The notes: generated from the letters alone by a model not told the origin. A DNA stretch of 31,133 nt from an uncultured Lachnospiraceae bacterium (GCA_934394615.1 CAKRRJ010000020.1:1-31133); one strand, 5' to 3'. Counted from the stretch's first letter, positions 23,581 through 31,133 are shown. Program-made: numbers and translations.

Positions 23581-25036
23581 TATTTTTCACATGCTTCCAT
23601 CAGCTGATCCTGTTTTACCTGCTCAAACAGCCGGTCAAACGCCGCATTGATTTTCGTTCGCTCCTCACCGCGCGGATATGCATAATAAGTTTTTCCGTTT
23701 GACGTAAACATATGGGACTCCGCATGGGCCACCAGATAATCGTTCCGCATTCCGGCTGCCGTCAGCTTATCCCGTACATAACAGGCAAATGCTCTCGCAA
23801 ACAGCTCACAGTTGCTGCTCCAGTATCCGATTCCATGTTTCTGATAGCAGCAGTCAAACGTCTTGGAGTCGAGATAATACTGTGTATGTACATTTTCCTC
23901 AGACCAGATCATGGTGTCCAGTACCTGGAACAGTTCAGCTGGGATGTTTGTATCCTGTGCGCGCCCGCATTCACTTGCCAGAACAGCCGTTTCCTCATCG
24001 AAAGCTGCTGCATAGTGCAGGTAGTGATCGAACGCGTGGCCCCATTCATGAGCCAGAGAGCCGGCACCTTTGATTCTGGTCAGGTTGATGACGCGTCGCA
24101 TGAATTCATAATGTGCCGCCGCTGCAGCCCGGCCGCCCGTACCACGCGCACAAGCCTGTCCAAATGCGGATAGGAGAAGCGTTTCTTTCCAGGTTTCTTC
24201 TCCCTGCCGGAAGATGCTTTCACGCTTCCCTTCGCCGCAAGAGCCAGCGCTTCAATTTCCTGGTCTGCTGCTGCCTCCGACTCCAGATTGTAAGCCAGGA
24301 CCTGCCTGGTAAGGTCATCCATCAAAAACCAGGTATTGGCTTTCCAGATCCGTGCGTATTCTTCCGCCTCTTCCAGCTGGTAGAACATCTTTCCCTCATC
24401 GCAGCTGACCGCCAACCGGGTTCCGAAAGGTTCTCTGCACTCGAAGCAGATCTTCTTCTGGTCGTAATAATACTTGGAAATGCTGCTTTTGCGAAGTGTG
24501 TACCCCGGATCCGGTTTTTCTGTTCCAAATGCCGCAAACGTCTTCTTTTCTTCCAGGTGAGAGTTCTTTGAAACCCAGCAGGCATTCAGAAATTTTCTCC
24601 ACACGCTTCCCAGGTCTCTCTTTATGATCCAATACTGCTTTTTTAATCTGGTCTCTGTAACCAGATCCTTACTTGAAAAAAAGTTTCCAAAAAACTGTTC
24701 TGCCTCTGTCCGCGTTTTCACTGCCATCACTGCATCCCGGAGGTCCTCGACGAAGGAAACGTAAACGTTCACATTGTTTCTGCAAAAATATTCAGAAGGT
24801 CCTGCCGGTAATGCTTTTCGCACCTCGTTCTTCCAATAGCAGACCCACTTGTCTTCGCCGCTGGCAATGAGTTCCTGCCAGTTTGGTCTTGGCCAGACAT
24901 AATCCTTTTTTCCGTAGGCTTCCTGCTCTGCCCGGTTCATCTCCTGCAAGTCTGCCGCCTGCAGCGCGCGTGCTCTCCAGATATCTTTACGTGCTCCGCC
25001 AATCTTCCTGCCAAAATCGTTGATTTTCTTTGCCAT
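23580..25036 (-). pseudogene. LPD1-like HExxH protein gene, broken by an internal deletion
   Basis: Two out-of-frame halves of one gene. The 5' part (25036 to about 24150) starts with ATG (MAKKINDFGRK) after GGAGG and runs to KRFSYPHLDRLVR. The 3' part resumes as RGTGGRAAAAHYEFMRRV and continues through INLTRIKGAGSLAHEWGHAF, with the zincin motif HEWGH, to the normal end. In related LPD1-type proteins about a hundred residues lie between these phrases (including an F-G-F-R-G-G-E region). The junction near 24145-24155 falls in a GCGCGT-type stretch, consistent with deletion at a short homology. The family occurs with phage and conjugative elements. No full product can be made, although the 3' half might be reinitiated. 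Confidence 0.75.
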
Positions 25037-25084
25037 TGCATTTCCTCCCGTGCTCTGCGATAGTCGAACGTACATTCTGTAGGT

Positions 25085-25120
25085 AAAAAAGAAGCCGCCC
25101 GGCGGCCAACCGAGCGGCTT
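25085..25120 (-). terminator. intrinsic terminator inside the LPD1-unit leader
   Basis: AAGCCGC (25092-25098) pairs with GCGGCTT (25114-25120), with inner CGG/CCG; the minus strand continues with C then six T. It lies downstream of the -10 at 25136 and upstream of the start codon at 25036, so it would stop transcripts from that promoter after about 45 bases unless read-through is regulated. It also ends the upstream EVE-like gene. Confidence 0.75.
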
Positions 25121-25135
25121 GCTTCCGATAAAGAT

Positions 25136-25181
25136 ACTATACCAAATCCCTTATCGGAGAAAATTTCAAAATTGAAATTTT
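25136..25181 (-). promoter_or_regulatory. shared-box promoter of the LPD1 unit
   Basis: Box core TTTCAATTTTGAAA lies inside a perfect 10-2-10 palindrome (25160-25181), followed by 22 bases and TATAGT (25136-25141) with TGG before it. The box overlaps the stop codon of the EVE-like gene. A second dyad, CCGATAA (25125-25131) / TTATCGG (25151-25157), flanks the -10 and could be an operator. Confidence 0.65.
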
Positions 25182-25713
25182 AATGTATTCTGTTTTTTTT
25201 AATCAATTCTGTTACTGCATTTTCTATTTCGATCGCCTCTGCTGATTTCACGGTGTCATAGGTTTTTCCCTGAACAATTGCTGGCTGCCAGTCAGACGGT
25301 TCATCAATCCAGTCACTTGGATCAAAGAAAACAACATTGGATAAAATGATGGAACCGATCTCCTTACCTGGTTCTATGGTTTCACCATTGTTTATGAGTT
25401 TCACTTTTTCTTCAAAAACAGAAATCGTACCACATCCATTTCCCTGCTTATATTTCTCCCATGCTTCTTTCACCGTATTGAACTCAAACAGTTTAAACTC
25501 CGCTGCTCCCACAATCTTGCCGTTTAATCTGCTGTCTTTTGCTGTGTTGCGCAGCTTAAAGAGGAACAGGTCTCCTGGTTCGAGCGCCTGAAATTTGCCG
25601 GAAGCTGCAGATCTCCAGAAATCAATTTCTATGTTTTTCTGACCAGCCGGAAGATATTTTTTTTAAAAATCGTACCATTCATAATCCGTTACCCCTACAT
25701 AAAACTTTCCCAT
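25180..25713 (-). pseudogene. EVE/PUA-like reader domain gene with a nonsense codon, HNH part missing
   Basis: From ATG at 25711-25713 (AGGAGG upstream) the frame reads MGKFYVGVTDYEWYDF, then TAA at 25663-25665, then continues in the same frame KKYLPAGQ...IDFWRS...LEPGDLFLFKLRNT to the stop at 25180. The TAA most simply comes from a TTA Leu codon. The phrases F-Y-V-G-V-T-D...W and DPSDWIDEPSDWQ...IVQGKTYD are those of the N-terminal modified-base reader domain found in a family of HNH restriction endonucleases. The HNH part is absent: the protein ends after 177 codons. Internal restart at a later GTG (25512) would give only 110 residues. Confidence 0.7.
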
Positions 25714-25773
25714 AAATTGAATCCTCCTGTATATTTTGTTTTTATCAAAATCTGAGTTGTGATTCCACAGCCA

Positions 25774-26316
25774 TTATACCATGGAACTTTCCGCTGGCAA
25801 TGACTGATTTTGAGCTTCCCGCAAAGTTTGCTCATACACAGTTCCAATGATGGTCATGTTCCACTCCCACCCCCAGAATGTATTGGGATTTCTGCATGCA
25901 TCGATCCATGAGTTAAGGTTCTTATCATGGAATGCATAGCCTGTGCATTTCCAGTCAATATAAAACCCGATATAGTTCTGCCCCCATCCGTTACAGGTTC
26001 CATAACAGATAACTCCGGTTCCGGTCTCGCCGCTGTCCACGCCGTCTGGAGAAACATTCTCAACTCTGATAATATCGCCCTCAAACAGCTCCTGGCCACC
26101 CACAAATTCTCCGGTGCCTCTGCCCGCCGACTCTCTGACAACATCCACCATCGTAAAGTTTCCCACATTCGCAGAAGAACGGCTGTCTTCACATATCATG
26201 CCAGCAAAATATTCTTCATTGCCAAATATATCTAACCCTGCACGAACTTCGAAATAGTTTCCATACACCCATTCCCCTTTTTCCAGGTTCCATCCTCTGT
26301 CTCTTTTTCTATCCAT
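25774..26316 (-). CDS. YopX-like phage protein
   Basis: A 180-residue soluble protein. The opening (GEWVYGNYF), the middle (ELFEGDIIRV) and the end (MTIIGTVYE) follow the order and spacing of YopX proteins, which are encoded by many Firmicute phages and whose function is unknown. It is rich in Trp, Gly and acidic residues. ATG follows AGGAGGG by five bases. No other phage gene lies nearby, so it is probably a remnant or a captured gene. It is expressed from the shared-box promoter and is the first gene behind the rlmD terminator. Confidence 0.78.
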   Translation of the reverse strand: MDRKRDRGWNLEKGEWVYGNYFEVRAGLDIFGNEEYFAGMICEDSRSSANVGNFTMVDVVRESAGRGTGEFVGGQELFEGDIIRVENVSPDGVDSGETGTGVICYGTCNGWGQNYIGFYIDWKCTGYAFHDKNLNSWIDACRNPNTFWGWEWNMTIIGTVYEQTLREAQNQSLPAESSMV

Positions 26317-26361
26317 GCTTTCCCTCCTGCAATGAATTGCTTATTGATGTTTCTTAATGCT

Positions 26362-26409
26362 ATTGTACCAGTTCCTCTGCAAGTATTGATTCCAAAATTG
26401 GAATTTTTA
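26362..26409 (-). promoter_or_regulatory. shared-box promoter of the YopX-like gene
   Basis: Box TTCCAATTTTGGAA (26390-26403 read on the minus strand, a clean 6-2-6 palindrome), 22 bases, TACAAT (26362-26367) with TGG before it. Upstream of the box the AAAAA run is shared with the mcrB and 740-gene promoters. Confidence 0.65.
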
Positions 26410-26416
26410 GCAAAAA

Positions 26417-26474
26417 ATAGTGCTGATATCAAAAATAGCCGGAAATATTTTCCTCAATCTGATATCAGCACTAT
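26417..26474 (-). terminator. terminator behind rlmD, with T-runs on both strands
   Basis: ATAGTGCTGATATCA (26417-26431) and TGATATCAGCACTAT (26460-26474) form a perfect 15-bp stem. The minus strand continues with six T, the plus strand with eight T after GA, so it can work both ways. Confidence 0.88.
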
Positions 26475-26482
26475 GATTTTTT

Positions 26483-27886
26483 TTATTTCACCCGCGTGAG
26501 CAACGCGATCGTCTCGCAGTTCGCGGTTGCCGGGAACATGTCCACGGCGCAGGCTTTTTCTAATTTGTAGCCTCGCTCCTGCAGCACGACCAGGTCCCTT
26601 GTCAGGCTGGTTGGCTTACAGGAAATGTAGACCATGCGGTCTACGCCGAAGTCGATGATCTTGTCCAGCGCCTTCGGATGGATACCGTCACGCGGCGGAT
26701 CCAGGATAATGAGGTCCGGCTTGTCTTTCAAGTCGCCGATAACCTTCAGCACATCTCCGGCAATGAATTCGCAGTTTGTCAGTCCGTTTCCTGCCGCGTT
26801 CTCTTTTGCGGCCTCCACAGCTTCCTCCACGATCTCCACGCCTACGACCTTCTCTGCCACCGGCGCGATGATCTGGGCGATGGTTCCGGTTCCGCTGTAT
26901 AAGTCGAACACGACCTTGTCCTTTGTCTCGCCGACATAGCTGCGGGCTGTCTCGTAAAGCACCTCAGCCCCCAGAGAGTTGGTCTGAAAGAAGGAGAACG
27001 GGGTAATGCGGAATTTCAGTCCCAGAAGCTCCTCATAGAAGAAGTCCTGTCCGTATAACACGGTGGTCTCGTCGCTCTGGACTACATCCGCCAGGCTGTC
27101 GTTGCGGATATGAAGGATTCCCGCAAAGGTTCCATCTAACTCCAGTGCCTGCATGCAGGACAGCCAGCCAGCTAACAGCTCCTGCTCGGAAACCGGAGTC
27201 GTATGTTCCTCAGTCACACCCAGATTTTCGGTCTGTCCGGAGGTGACAAGCGCTACCAGGATCTCGCCGGTCTTAACTGCGCGGCGCACCAGCAGGTGAC
27301 GCAGGTAGCCGGTATGCTGCATCTTCTTGTGGTAAGCGATGTGCTTCTCCGTAAAGTAATTTAAGGTTGCCGTTAAGATCTTGCAGAAGTCTTCATGCAC
27401 GATCTGGCATTCCGGCGTGTTTACAATATCATAGAAACTTCCACGGCGGTGCATGCCGAGCGCCAGCGGGCCGTCTTTGTATTCATCTCCGAAGGAAAAC
27501 TCCATCTTATTGCGGTAGCCGTCGGAAATCGGGCTTGCCTTGATGCCCTCAAACTCGTAGGAATCGCAGACTTCATCGAGGAGCGCTTTGATCTGGCCCT
27601 CTTTGATCTTTAACTGTTCTTCATATGGAAGGCTCTGGTACAGGCAGCCTCCACAGATGCCAAAATGCGGGCAGGCTCCCTCGCTGCGCTCCAGCAGGGA
27701 TTTTTCCAGAACTTCCAGAAGGCGTCCCTCGCATTTGCCTTTTCTCTTTTTGTTCACCACAAACCGGACCTTCTGCCCCGGGATGGCATTCTTCACAACG
27801 ACCCGCTCACCGTCTACATGTAACATTCCCTTGTTTGGGAAGTCGATGGTCTCCACGACCGCTTCAAACATATCTCCCTTTTTCAC
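26483..27886 (-). CDS. rlmD: 23S rRNA (uracil-C5)-methyltransferase, RlmD/RumA type
   Basis: A 467-residue rRNA methyltransferase. An N-terminal TRAM domain (about 1-60) is followed by the iron-sulfur ligands Cys72, Cys78, Cys81 and Cys160, as in RumA. The methyltransferase domain has DLYSGTGTI (328-336), LDPPRDG (395-401) and the catalytic Cys423 in SCKPTSLTRDL. It methylates C5 of a uracil in 23S rRNA using S-adenosylmethionine; Firmicute homologues may modify two sites (RlmCD). The start is GTG at 27884-27886 with TAGGAG seven bases before it; a longer frame only translates the direct repeat upstream. Confidence 0.92.
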   Translation of the reverse strand: MKKGDMFEAVVETIDFPNKGMLHVDGERVVVKNAIPGQKVRFVVNKKRKGKCEGRLLEVLEKSLLERSEGACPHFGICGGCLYQSLPYEEQLKIKEGQIKALLDEVCDSYEFEGIKASPISDGYRNKMEFSFGDEYKDGPLALGMHRRGSFYDIVNTPECQIVHEDFCKILTATLNYFTEKHIAYHKKMQHTGYLRHLLVRRAVKTGEILVALVTSGQTENLGVTEEHTTPVSEQELLAGWLSCMQALELDGTFAGILHIRNDSLADVVQSDETTVLYGQDFFYEELLGLKFRITPFSFFQTNSLGAEVLYETARSYVGETKDKVVFDLYSGTGTIAQIIAPVAEKVVGVEIVEEAVEAAKENAAGNGLTNCEFIAGDVLKVIGDLKDKPDLIILDPPRDGIHPKALDKIIDFGVDRMVYISCKPTSLTRDLVVLQERGYKLEKACAVDMFPATANCETIALLTRVK

Positions 27887-27907
27887 GTTCAGTCTCCTAA
27901 TTACACA

Positions 27908-27951
27908 ATAAAATAGAATGTACCTTGGCATAAAATAGAATGTGCCTTGGC
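27908..27951. repeat. two tandem 22-bp direct repeats upstream of rlmD
   Basis: Two 22-base units (27908-27929 and 27930-27951), both beginning ATAAAATAGAATGT and ending CCTTGGC, differ at one base. In the second unit the end extends into the palindrome TGTGCC-TT-GGCACA. They sit in the rlmD leader, between the terminator of the membrane-protein gene and the GTG start. Confidence 0.85.
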
Positions 27952-27958
27952 ACAAGAA

Positions 27959-27987
27959 AGGCGCATCCCGGTCTGCGAGACACGCCT
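27959..27987 (-). terminator. terminator behind the acidic membrane protein gene
   Basis: AGGCGCATCCCG (27959-27970) and CGAGACACGCCT (27976-27987) form a 12-bp stem with some G-T pairs on the minus strand and a five-base loop, followed by TTTCTTG. Confidence 0.6.
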
Positions 27988-28014
27988 ATTATGATTTCGT
28001 ATTTCCGTTCCGAA

Positions 28015-28299
28015 TTATTTCTCGTTGTCGTCCTCATCCTCGAAGAAGTCATCGTCGAAATCGTCGTCGAAGTCGTCTTCAAAGTCCTCCAGGTAATCCG
28101 GAGTAAAGAAACGGTATACGCCGTATGCGATTGCTGCTACTGCTGCTACCACTCCGATGATGGCAAGGATCCAGAGAATGCAGGTTTTCTTTTTCTCTTC
28201 TTCCTCTTTTCTGTGTAAGAACTCATTTAACTTGGTGGAATTCATGATTTCTTCCATACGCGCCATTGCGTCTTTGCTCATGTTATCAAAACGATTCAT
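28015..28299 (-). CDS. small single-pass membrane protein with acidic tail
   Basis: A 94-residue protein: a soluble charged N-terminus (about 1-38), one hydrophobic helix (CILWILAIIGVVAAVAAIAY, about 40-59) and a C-terminal tail of some 25 residues almost wholly Asp, Glu and Phe. No signal peptidase site is apparent, so it is probably anchored with one end in the cytoplasm. I do not recognise a named family; similar proteins are frequent in Lachnospiraceae. ATG follows AAAGGA by about ten bases. It has its own -10 (28364-28369) between it and pcrA. Confidence 0.75.
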   Translation of the reverse strand: MNRFDNMSKDAMARMEEIMNSTKLNEFLHRKEEEEKKKTCILWILAIIGVVAAVAAIAYGVYRFFTPDYLEDFEDDFDDDFDDDFFEDEDDNEK

Positions 28300-28363
28300 A
28301 CTGCCACGTCCTTTCTACCATATTCCTGGTCAGCTTTGTGTTCAAAGCCGTTACATTATTAAA

Positions 28364-28369
28364 ATTATA
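28364..28369 (-). promoter_or_regulatory. -10 element (TATAAT) before the acidic membrane protein gene
   Basis: A perfect TATAAT on the minus strand, 65 bases before the start codon. No good -35 is seen 16-18 bases upstream (AGTAAA at best), so only the -10 is claimed. Confidence 0.45.
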
Positions 28370-28444
28370 GCATCTTTTCTCTTTTTTTACTATCCCATTT
28401 TATTCAAAAATGCAATTTCTATGCGCTGCATGATCACAATTCCT

Positions 28445-28473
28445 GTTACTATTCACATGCTTCGCATTCCAAA
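28445..28473. repeat. repeat A, internally deleted fragment behind pcrA
   Basis: GTTACTATTCAC, the left end of repeat A, is joined directly to ATGCTTCGCATTCCAAA, the loop of its central hairpin (11505-11521). It lies 18 bases behind the pcrA stop codon. Confidence 0.6.
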
Positions 28474-28490
28474 ACCACACTCCGTTTTGC

Positions 28491-30743
28491 TCAGACTTTC
28501 TGCAGCTTCGCAAACGACGCAAACATCTTCTTCACGCCTGCCTTATCGAAGTTTACGGATACCTCAAAATCTTTTGCCCCGTCTTTTACGCTCTCAACGG
28601 TTCCCTCGCCGAATTTGATGTGGCGTACGCGGTCACCCACGCCGTAGTCGAGTGCTGCCGGCTTCTGCACGGTAAAGGCTTTGCCGAACGCCGGAGCCGG
28701 CGGCGTTACGGACTGGCTTCCGAATCTGCTGACGCCGAGACGGTTCTGATTCTTATACCATGGAAGGGTGTCGTCCTCAAAGTCATCGCGTTTGGCGCTG
28801 CGCCCCACTCTCGGCTCCAGTTTTTCCATCGTAATCAGCTCGTCCGGAATCTCGTCTACAAAGCGGCTCACCTTGGAATAGTGGGTCTCGCCATTGATCA
28901 TGCGCATGCGGGATGCCGTGATGACCAGGCGCTCTTTCGCACGGGTAATGCCAACGTAACAGAGACGGCGTTCTTCCTCAAGCTCAGTCCGGTCATCCGA
29001 CATAATGGACATGCGGCTCGGGAAGAGTCCATCCTCCAGGCCGCTTAAGTAGACGACCGGGAACTCCAAGCCCTTTGCGCTGTGCAAAGTCATAAGCGTC
29101 ATGCGGTTCTCGGAATCATCCATCCGGTCCACATCGGCCACCAGGGCAACCTCTTCCAGGAACTCGTCCAGAGATGGCTGCTCCGCCTCCTCGCTGTAAC
29201 TGACGGCCTTGTTCATGAGTTCTTCGATGTTTTCCATGCGGGTCTGAAACTCAATCTCGCCCTCCGCCTCCAGCTCATCCTTATAGCCGGTGTCCGCAAT
29301 GATCTGATCGATCAGTTCCCGGATGCTCGCGCCGCCCTCCACGAGTGCCTCGCGAAACGCCTCGATCTGCCCGGTAAAGACTGCAACCTTCGCCACGGCT
29401 TTTCCCAGTCCCGGCACGGCTGCCGCGCGCAGGCAGGCATCATAAAAGCTGATTCCCTGTTCCGATGCCCATGCCACAATCTTGCCGATGGATGCCGCGC
29501 CAATGCCTCGTTTCGGCACATTGATGATACGCTGAACTGCCAGATCATCCCGTCCGTTCGCGATCGTCTTCAAATAGGAAAGCACGTCCTTGATCTCTTT
29601 TCTCTGGTAGAAGTTCACGCCGCCGACCAGACGGTACGGAACGTTGTGCTCAATGCATTTTTCCTCCAAAAGGCGGGACTGCGCGTTTGTGCGGTAGAGT
29701 ACCGCATAGTCCTGGTAATTGCGTCCATCTTTTAAAATGTCGCGCACAATGCCGTCGGCCTCCTCGTAAGCGTGCTCATACTGATGGAACACCACCGGTT
29801 CGCCCTCTCCGTTTGCCGTCCACAGGGTCTTATCTTTTCTGCCCTGATTATTACGGATGACTGCGTTCGCCGCGTCGAGAATGTGACTGGTTGAACGGTA
29901 ATTCTGCTCCAGCTTAATGACTTTCGCGCCCGGGAACGCACTCTCAAAATCCAGGATGTTGCTGATGTTCGCGCCCCGGAATTTGTAAATGGACTGATCA
30001 TCATCACCCACTACGCAGAGATTTTTGTACTTGCCCGCCAGAAGCTCGATCAGGCGAAACTGCGCCGTGTTGGTATCCTGGTACTCATCCACCATGATGT
30101 ATTTGAAACGCTCCTGATAATACTCCAGAACATCGGTATTCGTCCGGAACAGATCCACCGTCTTAAAGATCAGATCATCAAAATCCAGGGCGTTGTTCTT
30201 CTTTAACTCTTCCTGGTAATGCTGGTACACTTCCGCGATTTTCTTCGCGCGCCAGTCTCCTTCCGCGTTCAGCCGGAACTCCTCCGGGCTGATCAGCTCG
30301 TTTTTCGCGTTGGAAATCGCAGAGAGCATGGCGCGGTCGCGAAACGTCTTCGGATCCAGTTCCAGACGCTTTAAAATCTGCCGCATGAGTGTTCTCTGAT
30401 CGTCGGTATCGTAAATCGTGAAGTTTGTATTGTAGCCAAGATTGTCGATAAAACGGCGCAGGATGCGCACACAGGAGGAATGGAACGTGGAAACCCACAC
30501 ACTCTCTGAACCAAAGCCGACCAGCTTGTCCACGCGCTCCCGCATTTCCCCGGCCGCCTTGTTCGTGAAAGTGATTGCCATGATATTCCACGGATTCACA
30601 TCTTTTTCTTCAATTAAGTATGCGATGCGGTGTGTCAGTACTCTGGTTTTTCCGGAGCCTGCTCCCGCCAGAACCAAAAGCGGTCCCTCCGTGCAGAAGA
30701 CCGCTTCTTTCTGTCTGTCATTTAAAGTATCATAAACTGCCAT
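28491..30743 (-). CDS. pcrA: ATP-dependent DNA helicase PcrA/UvrD
   Basis: A 750-residue superfamily 1A helicase used in repair and in clearing proteins from DNA. Motif I is GAGSGKT (27-33); MVDEYQDTN (motif II), VGDDDQSIYKFRGA (motif III), LEQNYRS (motif IV), LMTLHSAKGLEF (motif V) and YVGITRAKERL (motif VI) follow in order. The C-terminal end (about 690-750, GDRVRHIKFGEGTVESV) is the Tudor-like domain of PcrA that contacts RNA polymerase. Length is normal. ATG follows AAAGGA by ten bases. Its promoter lies inside the terminator of the preceding ridA gene. Confidence 0.96.
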   Translation of the reverse strand: MAVYDTLNDRQKEAVFCTEGPLLVLAGAGSGKTRVLTHRIAYLIEEKDVNPWNIMAITFTNKAAGEMRERVDKLVGFGSESVWVSTFHSSCVRILRRFIDNLGYNTNFTIYDTDDQRTLMRQILKRLELDPKTFRDRAMLSAISNAKNELISPEEFRLNAEGDWRAKKIAEVYQHYQEELKKNNALDFDDLIFKTVDLFRTNTDVLEYYQERFKYIMVDEYQDTNTAQFRLIELLAGKYKNLCVVGDDDQSIYKFRGANISNILDFESAFPGAKVIKLEQNYRSTSHILDAANAVIRNNQGRKDKTLWTANGEGEPVVFHQYEHAYEEADGIVRDILKDGRNYQDYAVLYRTNAQSRLLEEKCIEHNVPYRLVGGVNFYQRKEIKDVLSYLKTIANGRDDLAVQRIINVPKRGIGAASIGKIVAWASEQGISFYDACLRAAAVPGLGKAVAKVAVFTGQIEAFREALVEGGASIRELIDQIIADTGYKDELEAEGEIEFQTRMENIEELMNKAVSYSEEAEQPSLDEFLEEVALVADVDRMDDSENRMTLMTLHSAKGLEFPVVYLSGLEDGLFPSRMSIMSDDRTELEEERRLCYVGITRAKERLVITASRMRMINGETHYSKVSRFVDEIPDELITMEKLEPRVGRSAKRDDFEDDTLPWYKNQNRLGVSRFGSQSVTPPAPAFGKAFTVQKPAALDYGVGDRVRHIKFGEGTVESVKDGAKDFEVSVNFDKAGVKKMFASFAKLQKV

Positions 30744-30806
30744 TACGCTGTTATCCTTTCAAAATTCAAGCCATATCTGTTTTTGGATTCCTCTTAGACT
30801 CGTTAC

Positions 30807-30835
30807 ATTGTAGCATAAAAAGGCAGGTACCGCAA
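30807..30835 (-). promoter_or_regulatory. pcrA promoter, overlapping a terminator
   Basis: Minus strand TTGCGG (30830-30835), 17 bases, TACAAT (30807-30812), 64 bases before pcrA. The -35 lies in the loop and the spacer in one arm of the ridA terminator. Confidence 0.65.
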
Positions 30836-30861
30836 ACCTTTGTTCGTGGTACCTGCCTTTT
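30817..30861 (-). terminator. terminator behind ridA
   Basis: AAAAGGCAGGTACC (30818-30831) pairs perfectly with GGTACCTGCCTTTT (30848-30861), 14 bp with a 16-base loop and T-rich ends on both strands. Confidence 0.85.
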
Positions 30862-30893
30862 ATTCTGCGGATTGCCCGCGTGATGCACGGAAA

Positions 30894-31133
30894 TTACTCA
30901 GCGTATGCAATAGCCTCGATCTCTACCAGTGCGCCCTTCGGAAGTGCTGCAACCTCGAAAGCTGCTCTTGCCGGGCATGCACCCTCGAAGAAGGTAGCGT
31001 AAACTTCGTTCATAGCACCGAAATCAGCGATGTTATTTAACAGAACGGTGGTCTTAACTACGTTAGCCATGCTCAGTCCGTCGCTCTCAAGAATGTTCTT
31101 GATGTTGGTTAAGGACTGCTTGGTCTGTGCTGC
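30894..31133 (-). CDS. ridA: RidA family enamine/imine deaminase, C-terminal part, cut by window edge
   Basis: The last 79 residues of a protein that normally has about 126. RidA hydrolyses reactive enamine/imine intermediates such as 2-aminoacrylate made by pyridoxal phosphate enzymes. The visible part has the family order: [29 protein letters not shown], the conserved Arg in [23 protein letters not shown], and the end AYAE. The key Arg and the late Glu of the active site are present. The frame is open to the window edge at 31133. The strong hairpin at 30817-30861 ends it. Confidence 0.92.
   Translation of the reverse strand, partial: AAQTKQSLTNIKNILESDGLSMANVVKTTVLLNNIADFGAMNEVYATFFEGACPARAAFEVAALPKGALVEIEAIAYAE

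Noticed and set aside
25160..25181. AT-rich palindrome considered as a CodY box.
   Set aside because: The CodY consensus is AATTTTC-N-GAAAATT; here the arms are reversed (AAATTTC...GAAATTT) and the centre is longer, and the other three copies fit CodY even less.
29082..29735. A 217-codon plus-strand frame opposite pcrA.
   Set aside because: It is the antisense shadow of the helicase, which has every motif in the minus frame. The same holds for other long plus-strand frames opposite ldh, MATE, dppF and the DUF2779 gene.

Overview
The window looks like a chromosome segment of a gut-type Firmicute, most likely Lachnospiraceae (Clostridium cluster XIVa). This rests on strong AGGAGG-type ribosome sites, SigA-like promoters, a C_GCAxxG_C_C protein, an RlmD with a four-Cys iron-sulfur site, dispersed palindromic repeats typical of the family, and many DUF285 repeats. 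No species-level marker is present. Almost every gene lies on the minus strand; the exceptions are the IS605-type remnant and its RNA scaffold at the left edge.

Layout by position. 1-390: 3' end of an IS200/IS605 tnpB with its right end and putative omega-RNA. 391-739: no intact gene, but a damaged tRNA remnant at 567-635. 740-1441: coiled-coil protein of unknown role. 1568-2521: L-lactate dehydrogenase. 2732-4568: MATE exporter plus C_GCAxxG_C_C redox protein. 4760-5365: GNAT acetyltransferase. 5366-6089: wreckage of an ABC exporter gene, a half repeat and terminators. 6090-7757: cyclophilin-type isomerase and an M24 Xaa-Pro peptidase. 7925-13817: a complete peptide-uptake ABC transporter in the order dppD-dppF-[two repeats]-dppA-dppB-dppC, read right to left. 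Peptides imported by Dpp could feed the M24 peptidase next door.

14135-26316 is an accessory island: an McrBC-type restriction pair, three tandem intracellular DUF285 (BspA-like) repeat proteins, a 64-residue protein overlapping a DUF2779 nuclease (Cas4-like PD-(D/E)XK plus DEDD exonuclease), an acidic hypothetical protein, a broken LPD1-like HExxH protein, a broken EVE/PUA-like reader-domain gene and a YopX-like phage protein. 26483-31133 returns to housekeeping: rlmD, a small acidic membrane protein, pcrA and the 3' end of ridA.

The most unusual signal is regulatory. Four transcription units (the coiled-coil gene at 740, mcrBC, the LPD1 unit and the YopX gene) share one promoter layout: a near-palindromic box ending in TTGRAA, exactly 22 bases, then an extended -10 (TGN-TANNNT). 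The box centre falls at about -41.5, the classical place for a class II activator, and no ordinary -35 is seen. This suggests a small co-regulated set joining the restriction system to phage-related genes, with a regulator encoded elsewhere. Second, a dispersed repeat with inverted ends (GTTACTGTTCACG) occurs five times, four of them just behind stop codons.
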